Both the position numbers and the translations under genes were made by a program. A DNA stretch of 64,000 nt, taken from the NCBI GenBank assembly GCA_031310005.1, contig CM062379.1, positions 5,518,001-5,582,000 on the forward strand, given 5' to 3'. The notes below the pieces were generated by a model. It did no database searches and was not told the origin of the DNA. It saw only the letters and a program-made list of their open reading frames with translations. This document shows positions 45,333 to 58,776 of the stretch, piece by piece (within the stretch, counting starts at the first letter, position 1; each line of letters opens with the position of its first letter). The stretch comes from Dactylellina haptotyla (lineage: Eukaryota > Ascomycota > Orbiliomycetes > Orbiliales > Orbiliaceae).

Positions 45333-46818
45333 ACGAGAAAACAGAAATAGATCTACAGAACGTTCGTTATGGAGACTATTTTATCCGTTTCTTTTTTTCT
45401 TCTTCTTTCTTCTTTACCCTGCAGATCAGATCAGCTCGTGCTAACCGCTTCAATTTTCTGGCACTTTACGAACTGCGCACGTCAACTGCACATAGGAGGA
45501 ATCTGATGCAATGATGATAGCTTTTTTGCTTTTATTTTTTATTTTTATTTTTCACGTATTGGAGCTGCTTCTTCTTTTACTTCTTCTTCTTTTCCAAGTA
45601 TTTTGGTTAGCCCAGGTTGTTGTTGGGTTCTATATATTCTGCTTTTTCGCCCATGGTGTTTTTCGTTAGGTTCACGTTTTTACCGCGGAGACGGTGGTTA
45701 AGGGGTTGGGGGCTTTCTTTTCACGCGGTCACGGCTTGTATGAATTTCACTCTCTCGAAAATCTCCCTCCTCTATGATCAATCTTCAATCTTCACATATC
45801 TATTCCCATCTCCCCTCTGTTCTTTTCTGCGGGTCGAGGACTTATACCCCCCACTAGACTTTTAGACTACATCTTTTTCCTGTCTGTGATGCGGTAGCGT
45901 TGATTTCTGTAAACTTCCATAGGGTCTGTAGACAGGGTAGATATAGGCGGCGGCGGCAGATCTGCATAGATCGCGATTGACGAAAAAAAGAGCAAATTAG
46001 GAATCGCGTGCGACAAGCTTAAGGAGAAGGGATAATATAGAAACCAGAAAACTTTGTGCAACCGAACCCACTTTTCTTTTCATCTATTCCATAATAATTT
46101 CGCGCGCCAAGAAGATATATGTGTCAGAAGCAAGTACGAGTCCAGTATGTGATAGATTATTTGATGATACTTTCGTAGATTATGGAGGAAATGTACACAG
46201 CCGAACAAACACGGTATATATATTCCGAGAGAATTATAGGATCACACGAAGGAGAAGAACCGAGTGAGATGATATTTTTTAATTTTTATTTATTTATTTA
46301 TTTGCTTCCTTAAAACCGCCCCATTAAGCCCTTTAAATGACGTGCAATAATTTCCATACGTGCATTATCCACATTATAGCTTATACCAAGCCGTCTTGGT
46401 CTCGGTGTTTAGTAAAAGTAAGGTGAGGTGAAAGGTGAGGTAATGGTAGCATCTTGTAATCTTAAATAGACTTTCCGTGGATCCGAAGACAGAACGGAAA
46501 AATGGAGTCTTTTTCGTCCCCCATCCGCGGCTCCGCATATATTTCTTGGTATCAAATAAAACATGTCGAAAATCCCCTTCCCTTAACGCCGTTGTTTGCA
46601 AAAGAAAAGAAACAATGATAAAAAAAAAGTAAAGAAATATACAGTATAACGGTTGAGTATAGTATAGTATAGTAATCATAACGAGTGATACGGAGTGAAC
46701 AGTAATAAAATAAAAAAGAGAGCTTTCGTGATAAAATGAGGGTAATACTGATAAATTTATGGTATTGTTTTTTTGTTAGTCTTTTCTTTTTTTTATTTGT
46801 TTAGATTTATTGTGAAAT
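45333..46818. other. Intergenic, no supported gene
   Basis: 3' flanks of the Pkr1 gene and the next minus-strand gene. T-rich tracts at 45390-45420 and 45520-45600; a (TTTA)n tract at about 46286-46303; poly-A near 46621. Confidence 0.5.
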
Positions 46819-47656
46819 CTACGGATGCCCAGCAACCTTCTTATCCGTCGTTCGCGGATATAATAACTCGAACTCCTCGATGCCGACGTGCTTGTGCACA
46901 AACCCGGACATGCGGCTGACCCGACTGCTCAGGAACTTGATCACGCCCATCGGCGGCTCGTCCGTGTCGACCGTCTCCAGAATATCCTCCTCGGTGAGCT
47001 CGTAGATATCCATCAGATCACCAACAATCATGGAGTCCTTCTCTGCCGGGTGAGGTTGGAAGTATGAGACGGTGACCTGGGGCAGTTTCGTATGGCCGTT
47101 TGCGTCTTTAAATGTTGCCACGGCAAGATCCATGCGGATGAAGAAACGCCACGGGGAGTCGACACGGCCTTGGAAACCCAGGCCATCAATAGCGAGGGTG
47201 TAGAAGTAGGATGTGGCATTGCGGTTCGAGTAGATGAGTTGGTCGAGGGCTTCGCGTGTGTGCTTTGAGAGATTGCCGCGGGTGTACGAGCCACTGATTG
47301 GATCAAACGTTTCAAGTTAGAATTCGATGTTGGATATGATATATATATAAAAAATGTGTGAAATTGGTTTATGGGAGAGAATGAACATACCTTAATGGCA
47401 ACAGCTCCGGGTCCGGCCTGACCGTGCCAAAAATTGCTTGCTGCAGCTGCGCAGGCGGATGGGTGATGATGCCCGCGTGTGTCGGTCCGGCCGTCCTGAC
47501 GCGAATGTGAGAGACCTGCGGCGCGCTGGTGATGAAGTGTCGGTCGAGGTGCAGCGGGAAGGAATGCACCGTCCGTGTGAACAGGGATGCCAGAAGGATT
47601 GTGTTGACCAGCACGAGCACCGCTGCCCGGCTCGTTGTTGGAAGGAATGCAAGCAT
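46819..47656 (-). CDS. Hypothetical membrane-anchored protein, two exons
   Basis: Model on the minus strand: exons 47656-47391 and 47293-46819, giving 246 residues; a 97-nt phase-2 intron with GTATGT donor and ATCAG acceptor. The N-terminus has a hydrophobic segment (about 11-26) with a basic residue before it, fitting a signal anchor or mitochondrial inner-membrane signal. The rest is soluble, with a mix of beta-like and charged segments (WRFFIRMDLAVATF, FELLYPRTTDKK). I do not recognise the family. It is well formed, with no low complexity, and is likely conserved among related fungi. Confidence 0.75.
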
Positions 47657-50614
47657 GTTGAACGTGTGGGTTTAACGAATGACGTAAGAAATTTAAAAAT
47701 AAAGATAAAAATACCGATGAATGGAAAAATGAAGGAGTGTTTATAGAAGGGGCGAACAATAGTCCCTTTATAATATCGAAGAGAAAAGGAACGAAATGTT
47801 CGAAAAGATCGAAAAGGGAACGTTCGACGGGTCGTCCCAGCCGGAGAGGGGAGGTGGGATTTTACGAGCGACGACGGATTGGGGGGCGGACGAGCGACCG
47901 GTTTTATGGTACCACGACGGTTAGGGCCTACAAATACACTTTTGGCCTAACACCCCGCGGACACTATGTATTTCCTTGTGTAGGTGGGTGGTCTGCCCTC
48001 GAGCCCAGAATCTGACCGAGGACGGGCTGCGTGCGTGCGGCGCGGGTGGGGAATCTCGAGGTTTGGTCCTAATTCCTTTTGGGAGGGACCTTTCCGGGAG
48101 CCTTGACGAACACAGGATCCCAACTTTTTCCAGACCCAATCACTGGTCCAGTTTGGTTGTTTCTTTTTGTTATCGCGGCAGGCTGTGGTGCAGGGGGTGT
48201 AACAGAACTTCGGCCTGCACTTTCACTACTTTACTTGGCCAGCTTGGGGGCTGAGAGGATGGGGAGCAAAGCAAAACTTTTAAAGGGTTTCGTTACGGGG
48301 GGGGTATCGTATCGTAAGGCTGGCAACTTAAAAAAGTGCAAAACAAGAAAAAAAACAGTGACTCGATACTGTTAGCCAGGGAGGGCTATGAATCTTCTTG
48401 AATCGGAGGCAGACATCACGGCTTTTTAAGTCAATTGGTCATTGTAACTTCTTTTACAAACAGGTACAAGTAATTTCTCTTTTCCATAGTATTCGTACAT
48501 ATATGTCCAGCCTCCTTCGTGAACCGAAGGGTTTTAATTCTTTTTGGAATTCAATTGTAATAATAAATGATCCCCAACGAACGTTTTGAATGTCAAACAT
48601 GCGCGACAATTGCCAATATTTCACCTCGGTCCGGCTGGCTGCGGGCAGAAAATGCGCTGGGAATTTCTTCCTTTCGGTTCCGTTTCGTTTGGACGAGCTT
48701 GCAAAAGGTTTCCAGGCATTCTCTGGTGTCCCTTGGTTTCTTGGAAGGCTTGTTTCTTCTAACACGCCACGAACGGATCAAACCTCAATGGGACTTCGTC
48801 CTCTTGCTCGATGCGGGACCATTCAAGCCTACCCGGCGACAAACGGGAAGTTGATAAGCTCGAAAATTCGTGTCGCATGAACATTTTCACGATACAAAAA
48901 AAAAAATACGGATTGAGAAACAGAATTATAGTCTCCGTTCTATGAACTGGGGAAGACTTATTTTGAGCACAGAAAAATCTAAATGGATCGATTGATTATC
49001 CACAGCTTTCACTAGGCCACCTTCAATTCAAATGAAATAAATGCAAAAATACGCCAACTATTGTGTAATGTAAAATCCGGAGGAAGATCTTTTGTGCAGC
49101 AGCACCAAGGACCCGACTTGTTCCGGGACATAATTTAGACTACTCCGCTAATGTATACCAAGCTTTTCTCTGATTATCTCGCATAGGGTTGAATTCAGCC
49201 CATGTAACATCGGTGGCGTTCGGATCATTCTTTTTCTTTCTTTAGGACTCTTTTTTAGTTGTCTCTCAAGTGACGTTTCCATCTCGTAAAGGAAGAGACA
49301 GGGAAAGAGACAATACTTTAGTCTAAACAAAGTCTCATTCGATAGTAAGGATTATAGCTTTGTAGGCGTCTGTTGACATGTTTCGGAGGAAGGTCTGAGC
49401 TCTCGAAAGCCAAGGAGACTTTTTTTTGATTGTTCACATTCGCAAAAAAAGCGAGCCCGCCGTTTTAACTGTTTGAAGCAGCTCGGACGTGTTGGAAAGG
49501 TTCCATCGGACAAGCTCAACCCTTGTTTGCGAGGGGTGCTTTCTCCCCGAACGAAACGAGGGATGCCCAAAAATAGGCAGGCCGGACACTACAAGGAGAC
49601 AAGAGGTCGGGGGTTACCAGCGATGTGTCCTGGGTTGTGGGTCACTCGCTTTCGAGACCCTTCGCGTAAAGAAGCCAATTGTTTATCTGGTTTTCACATT
49701 TCGATCGTTGGGTCTGTTGTGTCTCGGGACGGCCTTCCCAAATGTAACCTACTCGAACGATCGCGCTGCGACGCTGAACTTTTTCAACCTTTTAATGCGG
49801 GCATTCAGTTACCCATTTCCGCAAACTTGTTCCGGTTTCCTTTCTCTCTGAAGCGCCAATAACCAGCATTGGCATTGTCGAACAGCCACCTTGTCAAATG
49901 GATATCGAGAATGCCATTGGCTTTGATACCGACAATCTGTTTGACAGGTGAACCAGCAAGTTCAGTCGTGTGCTTATGCGTTGCGAGTTGCATGGTTTTC
50001 AGGCGAAATAGGTAGAATATTTCTACCAGGCCTTCCACGGTATTCCCATATTCCGCATTCAGATTCACACGTCATGTCAAACTGCCAAAAAAAAAAAAAA
50101 AAAAAAAGAATCAGAGATAGAGCTAGGGCCACATAGTAGTAAACAGCGCCAGGGGTTTTCGTTCACACATTTTCTCTCCGCACAGCCCCGCATTGTTACA
50201 CTCGCCGCGAAATTAAACCTCGTATCTGTGCCATATCGAATCAAGAAAGAAGGTGGATCGAAGCTTACTTCCACAACTCTACGTCCACGCTTACTTCCAC
50301 TTTTCAGCCTACAAGAAGAAAAAGCATGCGCGCCCAGAACAAGTAAACAGGTAAATGAGTAAGCACCCTATCAGCTAAGAAAAAGTGTATTATCTGTTTA
50401 TTCAGTTGGAATCCCATTTCGGGGTACCCGCACCACGGGGCTTCGTTTGGTTCCTGCTACGGTTAGAGTATGTTACATCGTGCACTTAAAAATAATACAT
50501 GGTATCCGGAAATCCAATAAACTCTTGCGCTTGCGCGAAATCTTTCCCTCCGATATATGCATATGCATGTATATATTTTTCTCTCTTTCTTTCTGGGTTT
50601 GATTCCACTCTCTT
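47657..50614. other. Long intergenic region
   Basis: No gene supported. Frames at 47976-48375 and 49473-49862 lack recognisable features and have overlapping antisense frames. A run of 21 A lies at 50087-50107. Confidence 0.5.
50087..50107 (+). repeat. Poly-A run of 21
   Basis: Uninterrupted A homopolymer in intergenic DNA; prone to length error in sequencing. Confidence 0.9.
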
Positions 50615-52332
50615 TTAGTAGTCGGGTAGATCGTTGTAGTATGAGGTATGAGAGTACACTTCCTTGCCGGTATTTCCCAGCTCCCAGCCGAAAGTCAATT
50701 TGATGTATTGCATCAAGTGTGCGGCGACCTGGAGATTTACGCAATTCTCGTCAGCTTTAATTCCGGAACGGGTGCTGTGCAAGGATGCGATTGGGTGGCG
50801 TATAGCAAGTGTGGTTCGGAGGGATGATAATTATAATTCTCTGCATACCTTGATGTTACCTGCATCGGTAAGATGCCAAAGTGGGTTGATATCGTTATGC
50901 TGAAGGATACCGGTCGTGTTGAAGTAATGGACGAAGTTGCTGCCGTCCTTCTTCTTGAAGTTGTCGACCGCGCCGAGGATGGCGCCTTGGTATCCCTCGA
51001 GGTTTTGGAGGTAGGTGTTTCCTTTAGAGGGATAATTATACGCATCAGCACTGCTATACCGTTCTATCAATCGCAGAGATTTTACATACCATATTGGTAG
51101 AAACCTTGCCATATTTGCATAGCAATAATCTGGGCTCTCGGGTACTTCTCATGGATCGAGTTGATCAGAGCGATGTAGTTGGCCTTGAATTCGTCGTCTG
51201 GCACTGTCCCGGTTTCGGTGTAGGCGTTAGAGTCGTTGGTTCCCAGGTTGATAATCTATGTACCCCCACGACTTCATGTTAGATCCAAATTGATTGATTC
51301 TATACTTAACTGTCATTATACGTACGACAATGTCAGCCTTTTGGTGCTTATCAAACTGCCACGGCTCAGGGTTAGTTCCGTAGATTTGCTGTGCGCGGAA
51401 TCCCGTATCACTGGTCTGCAGCCATTGGTACAGTTGTCCGCGAGGGTTACCCCAGCAAAGCTTATCAGTAAGGCATATTCCGGAGTCTAGTAAACTCAAG
51501 TTAGCTATTTCGCACGCCAGCGCTAGCGCGTTCAAAAGGGAATGGAATTCCTTACAAGCGGTGAATGTGAATTCAATGTTTCCAAGACCTTCACACAGAC
51601 CCCATGCGAAGCTGCTGATTCCCTCGTATGTACCAGTATAACCAGCAGTCAAGGAGTCGCCAATCATCTCGATCTTTTTGTTGAACTCCGGGATACCGTA
51701 GATTCTGTTTCCTTTGGCGACATGGACTCTGTGGAGTTGGACACCAAGCGCCCAATTTGTCACTCTGATAGGTATAAAAGTTAATAACCAGCCAAACATT
51801 GCACACGAGACTACTCGTGATCATAGAGTAAATTTTCTTACCGAAATTCGAAGGTGGTTTCTTGTCCGTCAACGGCTGTCATCTGGCCAGGTGTATCCTT
51901 ATTGATGAATCGGTAAGTATCGCCAGCTGTGACATTCGCAAAGTTCCAAGGTTGACCGGTGATTCCTATAAACCCACAGACACGTCAGCGAAATATATCA
52001 ATTGGCACTGCGCATTGCGATAAAAGCATACTCCACGCTAGCAGAACCCCATTGGACGTATAGTTTCCAAATGTAATGGCAAGGTCATTTCCCGCATATC
52101 GGAATTTGATCCCAGGCGACGACCACCACGAAACGTACTTGCTACACCACCGTCCCTTATATCCGATTTGGTGAGCGTCGGGTGGATACGTCTTCCAGTT
52201 CGGGTCACTGTCTGCGATAGTAGCAATCTTGGTTGCTTGTCCCGGATAAGGGTTCAATCGAGTTTGACCGTTTTCAACAATCGTGGCGGTGGCCAGCGAG
52301 AGACAGGCGAGGATAGCAGGGATGAACCGCAT
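50615..52332 (-). CDS. Secreted SGNH esterase, CE2-like, seven exons
   Basis: Model on the minus strand: exons 52332-52032, 51965-51842, 51764-51556, 51486-51326, 51255-51090, 51021-50849 and 50728-50615, giving 415 residues; every junction fits in phase. A signal peptide (about 1-16) precedes an N-terminal beta-rich domain (about 40-170), then an SGNH hydrolase domain: EMIGDSLTAGY (catalytic Ser), INLGTND (block III Gly/Asn) and a C-terminal WHLTDAGNIKVAAH with the catalytic His. A jelly-roll followed by an SGNH domain is the layout of carbohydrate esterase family 2, which deacetylates xylan or glucomannan. The family is inferred, and another GDSL ester hydrolase is possible. TATATAAAG lies about 100 bases before the ATG. 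Confidence 0.85.
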
Positions 52333-53569
52333 CTTGGTGAGCGTTTACCGATCGACGACTGCAGCGGATTCTGGTGAAGCTAGCTTGTAGCTATAGCGAT
52401 TTTCATAACGACGGTTCCGTAACCATGGTCTCTTTATATAATTCACGCCCAGGAAACCGATGTTTTCCATCCGCCAAATGGGTTATTTGAACCCTGTAAA
52501 TGTCAAGGGCAGCATTTATACAAGGTCAATGTTCGGAACGATTATTCCGGAACAAATCTCCTGAGTCTATAGAGAGATCGTAAATCCAGGACATGGATGC
52601 GAAGTTCGTCATGGATCTTGTCCTTGGGTGATAGGTTCATTGAGTAGAATTTAATATAAACCGCTTGGTAATTATATCGATAAACTGGAGTAGTGGGAGC
52701 TAGCCAGCCTCCGCACGCGGAGAGAGTACGTCCGTTTACCCACTCTCGTACCAAGCCCAAGTCTGTTACTAAGCCCGCATTCGACCGATGCAAGGGCATA
52801 TACGATCGAAGCTGGGATTTGTTATAATATAAGGTCACGGAATTTCTTAAACCCGTATAATTTAGTTGGGGAAGAGTCGCTTTTTTCAATTGATGCGGAT
52901 TTCTCCAGGGGAAAAAGCTTAAAACCAATGCGATCGTTAGTAACGAATTCGTAAGTCGTCCGGCGGGGGCGGGCGGGAAGGGCTTCATTATACGGTCGTT
53001 AATATTAGGCTTAAAAATTACCTCCTGCATCCGATAAGGCTAAATTGAATATAATCCTTGTGATATAATTGAAGTGCAACCTTTGGTATATATCGACAAG
53101 GAATAACCTTGGCCTTGGCAATGTGTTGACGTTCAAACTTAGGAGATAGGAGATCGAGAATTAACTTCCACATAGAAATAAATACGAGTTTCGGACAAGC
53201 GGACGCTAGTTTTCATGCAGATATTGTATTCCAGAAGCGACTATCTTTACGGCAACGTGTTTCGGGATCTTGGCGTAGATTCACGGCGTAGACGGGCTCG
53301 TTCCAGTATATCTCAAGAGCGTGTAACATGTAATCGAAATGCAACATTTACAACAACCCTTGGTTTCTTCAGATCTACCGAAAGAGATATTCTTAGATAA
53401 CAATCAGAAAGTATGCCATTGGGCGCTCAACTAAACTATAGACAGGTAATTAAATATGAACATCAACACTAATAACGTACAATTTAGTGTTAAGATTGAT
53501 TAGTCTCAAACTTCAGACCACATCCAATTAAACACCCACATTCCTCATTACGCGTAATCTTCATAACTC
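52333..53569. other. Intergenic; one unsupported minus frame
   Basis: An ATG at 52988 opens about 149 codons on the minus strand to 52542. It has a hydrophobic start but no domain or neighbouring splice logic; I do not call it. Confidence 0.4.
52432..52440 (-). promoter_or_regulatory. TATA-like element of the CE2-like gene
   Basis: TATATAAAG on the minus strand about 100 bases upstream of the start codon at 52332. Confidence 0.45.
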
Positions 53570-55502
53570 TCACAGGTGGAAATGATGATGATGAAGATGG
53601 TGAAGCTTATCACCAAGCTCAACACTTCTCCGTCTGTGATCACAGTGCTTGCACTCTTCGTGCTCGGTATCGGGATGTGACTTCTTGCAATGAATATAGC
53701 CATCGTTGATGGGTAGGTATCCGCATCCAGCGCGCTCACGCCTGTGAACACTTTCATGGAATACTGCATCATCGGGAATATCTCGGGTAAATCCAAGGTT
53801 GGGCGGCCAATGGCGTGGGACCCAGGCGCCGAATTCAAGTTCCAGACGGGTAAATACAGGTAAGACCTCTGCGAGCCACGGTTAGCATTCCGGACTTCAA
53901 AATCTGGTAAGGGTTTATTGTAACGACGGATAACTTACCGAGAATCCACCAACTCAGGACACCGACATGCGACCATCCTTCATTAAATTTAAGAGCATCG
54001 TGAATCTTCGCAACACCGACTTGGTTCTCTGCCGCGTGGAAAACCTTCTCAATTTCGTCCATTTTCCATGGTAGTCTGTCCGGGCTAGTTCTACCGACAC
54101 ATTTGTCCTCGATCGCGAGAACTTCCTCCAACATCCAAGCTAAAGCGATATCACTGATCATCGGAACGCCTTCCTCAGGCGTCCAACCACCACCGATATC
54201 TGCGTGATTTCCAGGGAACCAAACTTCCTTCACATCGTGTTCCTCTTTTCTCCAGCCTTGCATCTGCGCGAACAAACTAGGCTTAAATTTTAATCTTCTT
54301 TCGTCGATAGCCACTGCGTGTCTGACGTGATCCGCCGCAGGCTGCTGTGACTCTGGGAAACTCTTTCTCAAAAGGGGCAACTCGAATCTACCAACGGAAT
54401 TAACTGTATCGTATAATCCGAGTATATGCACCTTAACACCCGTTCTGCAGAAAGTTTCTTTGAAATGAGTCATATGCTTCCGAATGACATTCGCCTTCTT
54501 AGTTTTTAAGCGACGGAGACGCTCGAATTTAGCGAAGGATTTGTACGCGAATGGGACCATCTCTTCGTTTCCACGCGACAAGAGGCCAACGTACATGACC
54601 ATCTGGGTCAAGAAACGTGCGGTGTATGCGCCACGTGAAAAACCTGTTTCGAGTTAGGTTATACTTCTTAATGCGGAATGCTCTCGTGGAGGGGATGTAT
54701 ACCGAAAATGTAGATTTTATCTCCCGGGCTGTAGTAACGCATGATAAACTGGTACCCCTGGATAACATGGTGATCGAAACTAGTGCCCACGGCTTGATCT
54801 ACAGACTGATCTATGAATCGCTTCAACTTCGAGAAAGGACCCGGTGCGAAATCGTGTTCGCCATGAACGTATGTTCCAATACCAGCTACACACTCAGAAA
54901 TTAGCAACCTCGACGAGTAATACTGCTAAGATATTGATACTCACGCTGATAGTATAAATACATTTGTGGATCGTGTTTGTCCAGCATTTGGTACATTTTA
55001 ATAATATTTGTATCCTAGCTCCATAGTTAGCAAAGGGTCTGACTATCGTACTGGCGCGTGTTATCAGTGTAGAAATGTTTCATACTGAGGTGTTACCCTT
55101 GAACTTATTACCGGTTCCGTCGAAGAACAGGACTAATTTCTTAGGCCGGACTTGGATTTCAGTGATACCGGCATCTTTGTAAGGGAGAGGGTCCATCTCA
55201 AGGTCGAAGCTATCTTTGGTCATTGCGGACATGATAGTTGAGGTCTTGCGCATCCGACCAGGACCTGGAGGGCTGTCGAGGTCGCCATTTTTTTCATTCC
55301 AGGTGCTACTCCTGCTCATGTTCACGTTCGTATCAATTTGCGGTCGTGCCGGCGCCTGACGACTTTCAGGGATTGGTGGTAGAGAAGTTCCGTTTCCTGG
55401 CGACATTGGCGGCGATTCTTTCTCGACAGTGGGATCTCTAGACGCTGTTGGGTAGGCTTCTGGGTCGTTCGACCAGATGCCAGGCTCGCTTTCGGATGCC
55501 AT
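53570..55502 (-). CDS. DUF2235 alpha/beta hydrolase-like protein, five exons
   Basis: Model on the minus strand: exons 55502-55086, 55014-54945, 54885-54703, 54643-53939 and 53868-53570, giving 557 residues with exact phases. The first 110 residues are Ser/Pro-rich and probably disordered. The DUF2235 domain begins with LVLFFDGTGN, continues with YQPGIGTY across a junction, and has the elbow GFSRGAYTAR (about 224-233), whose Ser is the presumed nucleophile; WFPGNHADIGGG follows with the Asp/His region. Relatives include bacterial type VI phospholipase effectors of the Tle1 group; fungal members are uncharacterised, so lipase activity is only suggested. The C-terminus is His-rich (HHLHHHHFHL), a possible metal-binding tail. 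No signal peptide. Confidence 0.9.
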
Positions 55503-57614
55503 CTTGCCCTTTTATCGAAATCGCACAGTACTCAGGTTTGGGGGTTTGCGTCCAAAGCGCCTAGTGAAAACCTTGGATAGGGAGCCGAAGGTTACAGTTC
55601 GGGCAGGTTGTATGGCGGGGAACCTGTTCCACAGCGTCTGCAAGATTCACTTGGGAATGAGGTAAGAGGAAGCGTGAATTATACAGGTAAAAATAAAAGT
55701 CTGGGACCACATGCCGCATCGCACCTGCGCAAAAGAGTGCGATAGTCCTTTATATATAAAAGCTTCAAGACCAGGCTATTGTTATTCTCCTCACTTCATC
55801 ACCATATGCCAATCTTGAGCAGCGCCACGCTCGAATAGGTCTAGACACAGCGGATTGCACCAAGGAATGGTGGTTTACTCGTCACAAAGTCGCAAGGTGC
55901 AAGTTTATCTTGCAGAAAATCCTTGCTTCCAGACACAGAGTGGGTCGATTTCATTGGCTTTTGGACGAATGGCCTTTTACGATTCGTGGTGGTTGCCTCG
56001 GGCATCAAGTTTTATTCCCAAAAGGTGTCAATGTCAATCTCCCTTTACAAATCCAAGCCTAAACAATCATCAGGACATGCAGGCAAGTTGACCAGAGCTC
56101 AAGTGGAGATGTCAATCTTGAAACCCGCTTTCCTGCAAAGAGGTATTTTACCGTCAACCCATGCATCAAATGGCGCTATCCAGCGGCCTAGGCAATTATG
56201 GACTCAAAGGATTTTCATGCGCGGCCAGGGTTGGCGTTGTGGTTAGACGGAGCGTACCGCATGGGCTCAAAAATCTCCTGAAGAGTGCACGATAACGTCA
56301 CATTCCAGTGAGACGTTGAACAATCCATTCTTTTTGCTGAATCATGCTTTCGCGTTCAACTCGGAAGAGTCTATTGCGACAACCGTTAGTCCATTTATCT
56401 CCTTGCCTTTACGAATTTCTCCATGAATAATTTAGAAAACCTGGCCATTCATGAAAGGCAGAAGCTGAGCTTCGCGACGGAAATTTAATTCGGGAGCGGG
56501 AAGGGATTTTCGGTAATCTCAGATGAGATTGATTCGAATGATATCGAAATGGGGACATGGGTCGAAACAGGGAAACCCTCTGCACCTCCACAATAACGGA
56601 AGGCGTGCCGGCTCGTTCCTAGCCTGTTGGAGCCCGACAATAGCAGATCGAGTTAAGCTCTGATCGATCTCGCTTGGAAACCTTCATTTATTGGCTCAAT
56701 TAGATTTTCAGCAGCCAACAATCTATCTAAACTTCAGCTTGTGCATCGGCCCAAGTTGCAGCGTGGTGTGAAAAGTGTCCACGCCGTCAGAAATTCGCCA
56801 TCCTCTGTTAGCCGTCTTTGCAGGACGAGTATGGCCACCACACCCTCAGCGTAGCAAGGTCTGCATCGATCACAGGATGCGGAAGGAAACCCGTCTTGAT
56901 GGCCCCTGGATCGAAGTTGTCAAACATGCAAGAAATCGAGCTCCATGGTCCGATGTCGAGTCCTTCTGGCGGAGTCGGGTTCAAAGCGGACTCGGGTTGT
57001 ACCAAGATCATTTGAAGGGTATATCGGAGGCCAATAATATCCTTCGATGCACTTGATACATGGGAGAAATACCTAAACGCTTCAATTCTCCTGTGAACCA
57101 TGGTGGATGTTTGTCGTCTCGATGTTTGTCTGTATTGTACTCTGATGTGTTGATGTTATAAATGTTCGTTTGCTCCAACAAAGACAACACGCTCACCCTT
57201 CGTATTCGGCGATACAGCGCAATGTGTGGTCAAACCATGTATGATTCAAGCCATATCAGAGTCAATGGTATTTTATAGGTGGCGCGTAGGTGGCGTGTAG
57301 CTCCAAATATACGTACCCATATGAATAGGAAAGATTTTTAATTTTCCCTCACTCTAGATCTACCTAAAAAAGAAACTCACTAGTGAATGCGAGTCATTTA
57401 CTACCCGCCACACCATAGCGTGTTGAATCCTCTTTCAATATAGACCAAAGCCACGGCCATACATCTGAAATGATTGTATTTATGTTTATAAGAATTTTGA
57501 GTCTTCAAAATAGAAAATTTCAATTTCAAAATACCAAGCTCTCAAGCTCAAACCCAAGACAATTTCCCTTCGAAACGAAACGCCACAGATCGCTGCTTCT
57601 CGGAACGCATCGCC
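55503..57614. other. Divergent promoter region, no gene
   Basis: TATATATAAA near 55751 could serve the DUF2235 gene. Frames at 55855-56246 and 56775-57101 lack coding features. Confidence 0.5.
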
Positions 57615-58776
57615 ATGGATGACACGGAGCCTCGAGAAGCTTCGCAAGTCGATCTCAGAAAGTATATGGACATCAAAGGAAACTATAGACCCAGATATCC
57701 TCCAATAGGGCATTTGGAACGTTGCCGGAAACGAATCCGCGGGTGGTACGACGGAACCCCACTCTTCGACACCTTCCACGCATGCTACGTATGGGAAAAC
57801 AACTATTTCCCCATGATATACGTCCCGAGAAAAAGCTTCTTCGATCCGTCGTATATACAAAGAAGCCCGGATGATATGAGATTCAACGAAGATATTACTC
57901 CTTTCCTCCTTGGGTATAGGATTTCTGAGATCATCGAGGATGGTTGGTTTCTCGTCGTGGACGGTGAAAAGATCACACCGGTTGTCTACACCTCAAAAGG
58001 CCTATTCGAAGGATATGTCCGAATTCCTTTCAGGATAATCGGTGGGACATCATTATATTTCTCTTATCTACTTATATATATCAATCAATTAACTCTTTTG
58101 TGTGTGGTAGAATGGAAGGAGGAAGAGGACGAGATCGTTGCCTTCCCTAAAGATCCCTATAAGCGTATTGATGTTCACCAGAGTACCCGCACCATTTCCT
58201 TGCAGGTTGGCCACACCGTACTTCAATCGGATCAAGCGGTTGTTCTTTTTCAAATCGGATTTCCGCCTCGATACTACTTCACGGGAGATATTCTCAAACC
58301 AAAGCAGGGCGGGCAAAAAGGCCCAGCATATATCATACGAAGAAGCGGCAAGAAGGTCATTTGCCCTTACAAAGGCGAAGCAGAGTAGGCTTTTCTTAAA
58401 CTGAGTCTTTGTATACGTGAATCTGATTTAAAATATCATTTTTAGATACTTCAATCTTGATATCGATGGTAGGCAATACAATAATATTGCTTGGTCTTAT
58501 ACACGCCCCAATCCAGAGGCTTGGTTAATCAAAGATCGATTGTGCTTCGGTGGTCGCAAGGTACGTTCTACGATTGTAGAAATAATAGTTCTAATAGAGC
58601 AATACGACTGTATGTTTTGTCATCATTATGGCTAATACGATGCAACTCTGTGCCATGGGATCTGGTTGTAGATCAAATGGCTGAAAATTGAAGGTGTTGA
58701 ACAAATACAAGAACCTGTTCCCCCTGACTACGATATGACTGATGAGGAGCGAGCTCTATTCGTCTACGATTCTTAG
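57615..58776 (+). CDS. Double DUF427 protein, four exons
   Basis: Model: exons 57615-58041, 58111-58384, 58446-58560 and 58672-58776, giving 306 residues. Two DUF427-type modules occur in tandem. The first (about residues 35-140) has RIRGWYDGTPLFDTFHACYV and YFPMIYVP; the second (about 160-280) has a Lys-Arg-Ile-Asp beta strand, PPRYYF and CPYKGEAEYF at the exon 2-3 junction, the usual signature. DUF427 proteins are small beta-barrel proteins of unknown biochemical role. Intron 1 (69 nt) has no stop and is a multiple of three, so a retained-intron form would insert 23 mostly hydrophobic residues between the modules. Its donor GTGGGA is weak. No signal peptide. Confidence 0.85.

Noticed and set aside
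47028-47759. 243-codon minus frame overlapping the two-exon unknown gene
   Set aside because: It crosses the intron in the wrong frame and is Ser/Pro/His-rich; the spliced model has better signals and a hydrophobic N-terminus.
52542-52988. Minus-strand frame with an ATG
   Set aside because: No recognisable domain and no flanking splice logic; it may be chance in AT-rich DNA.
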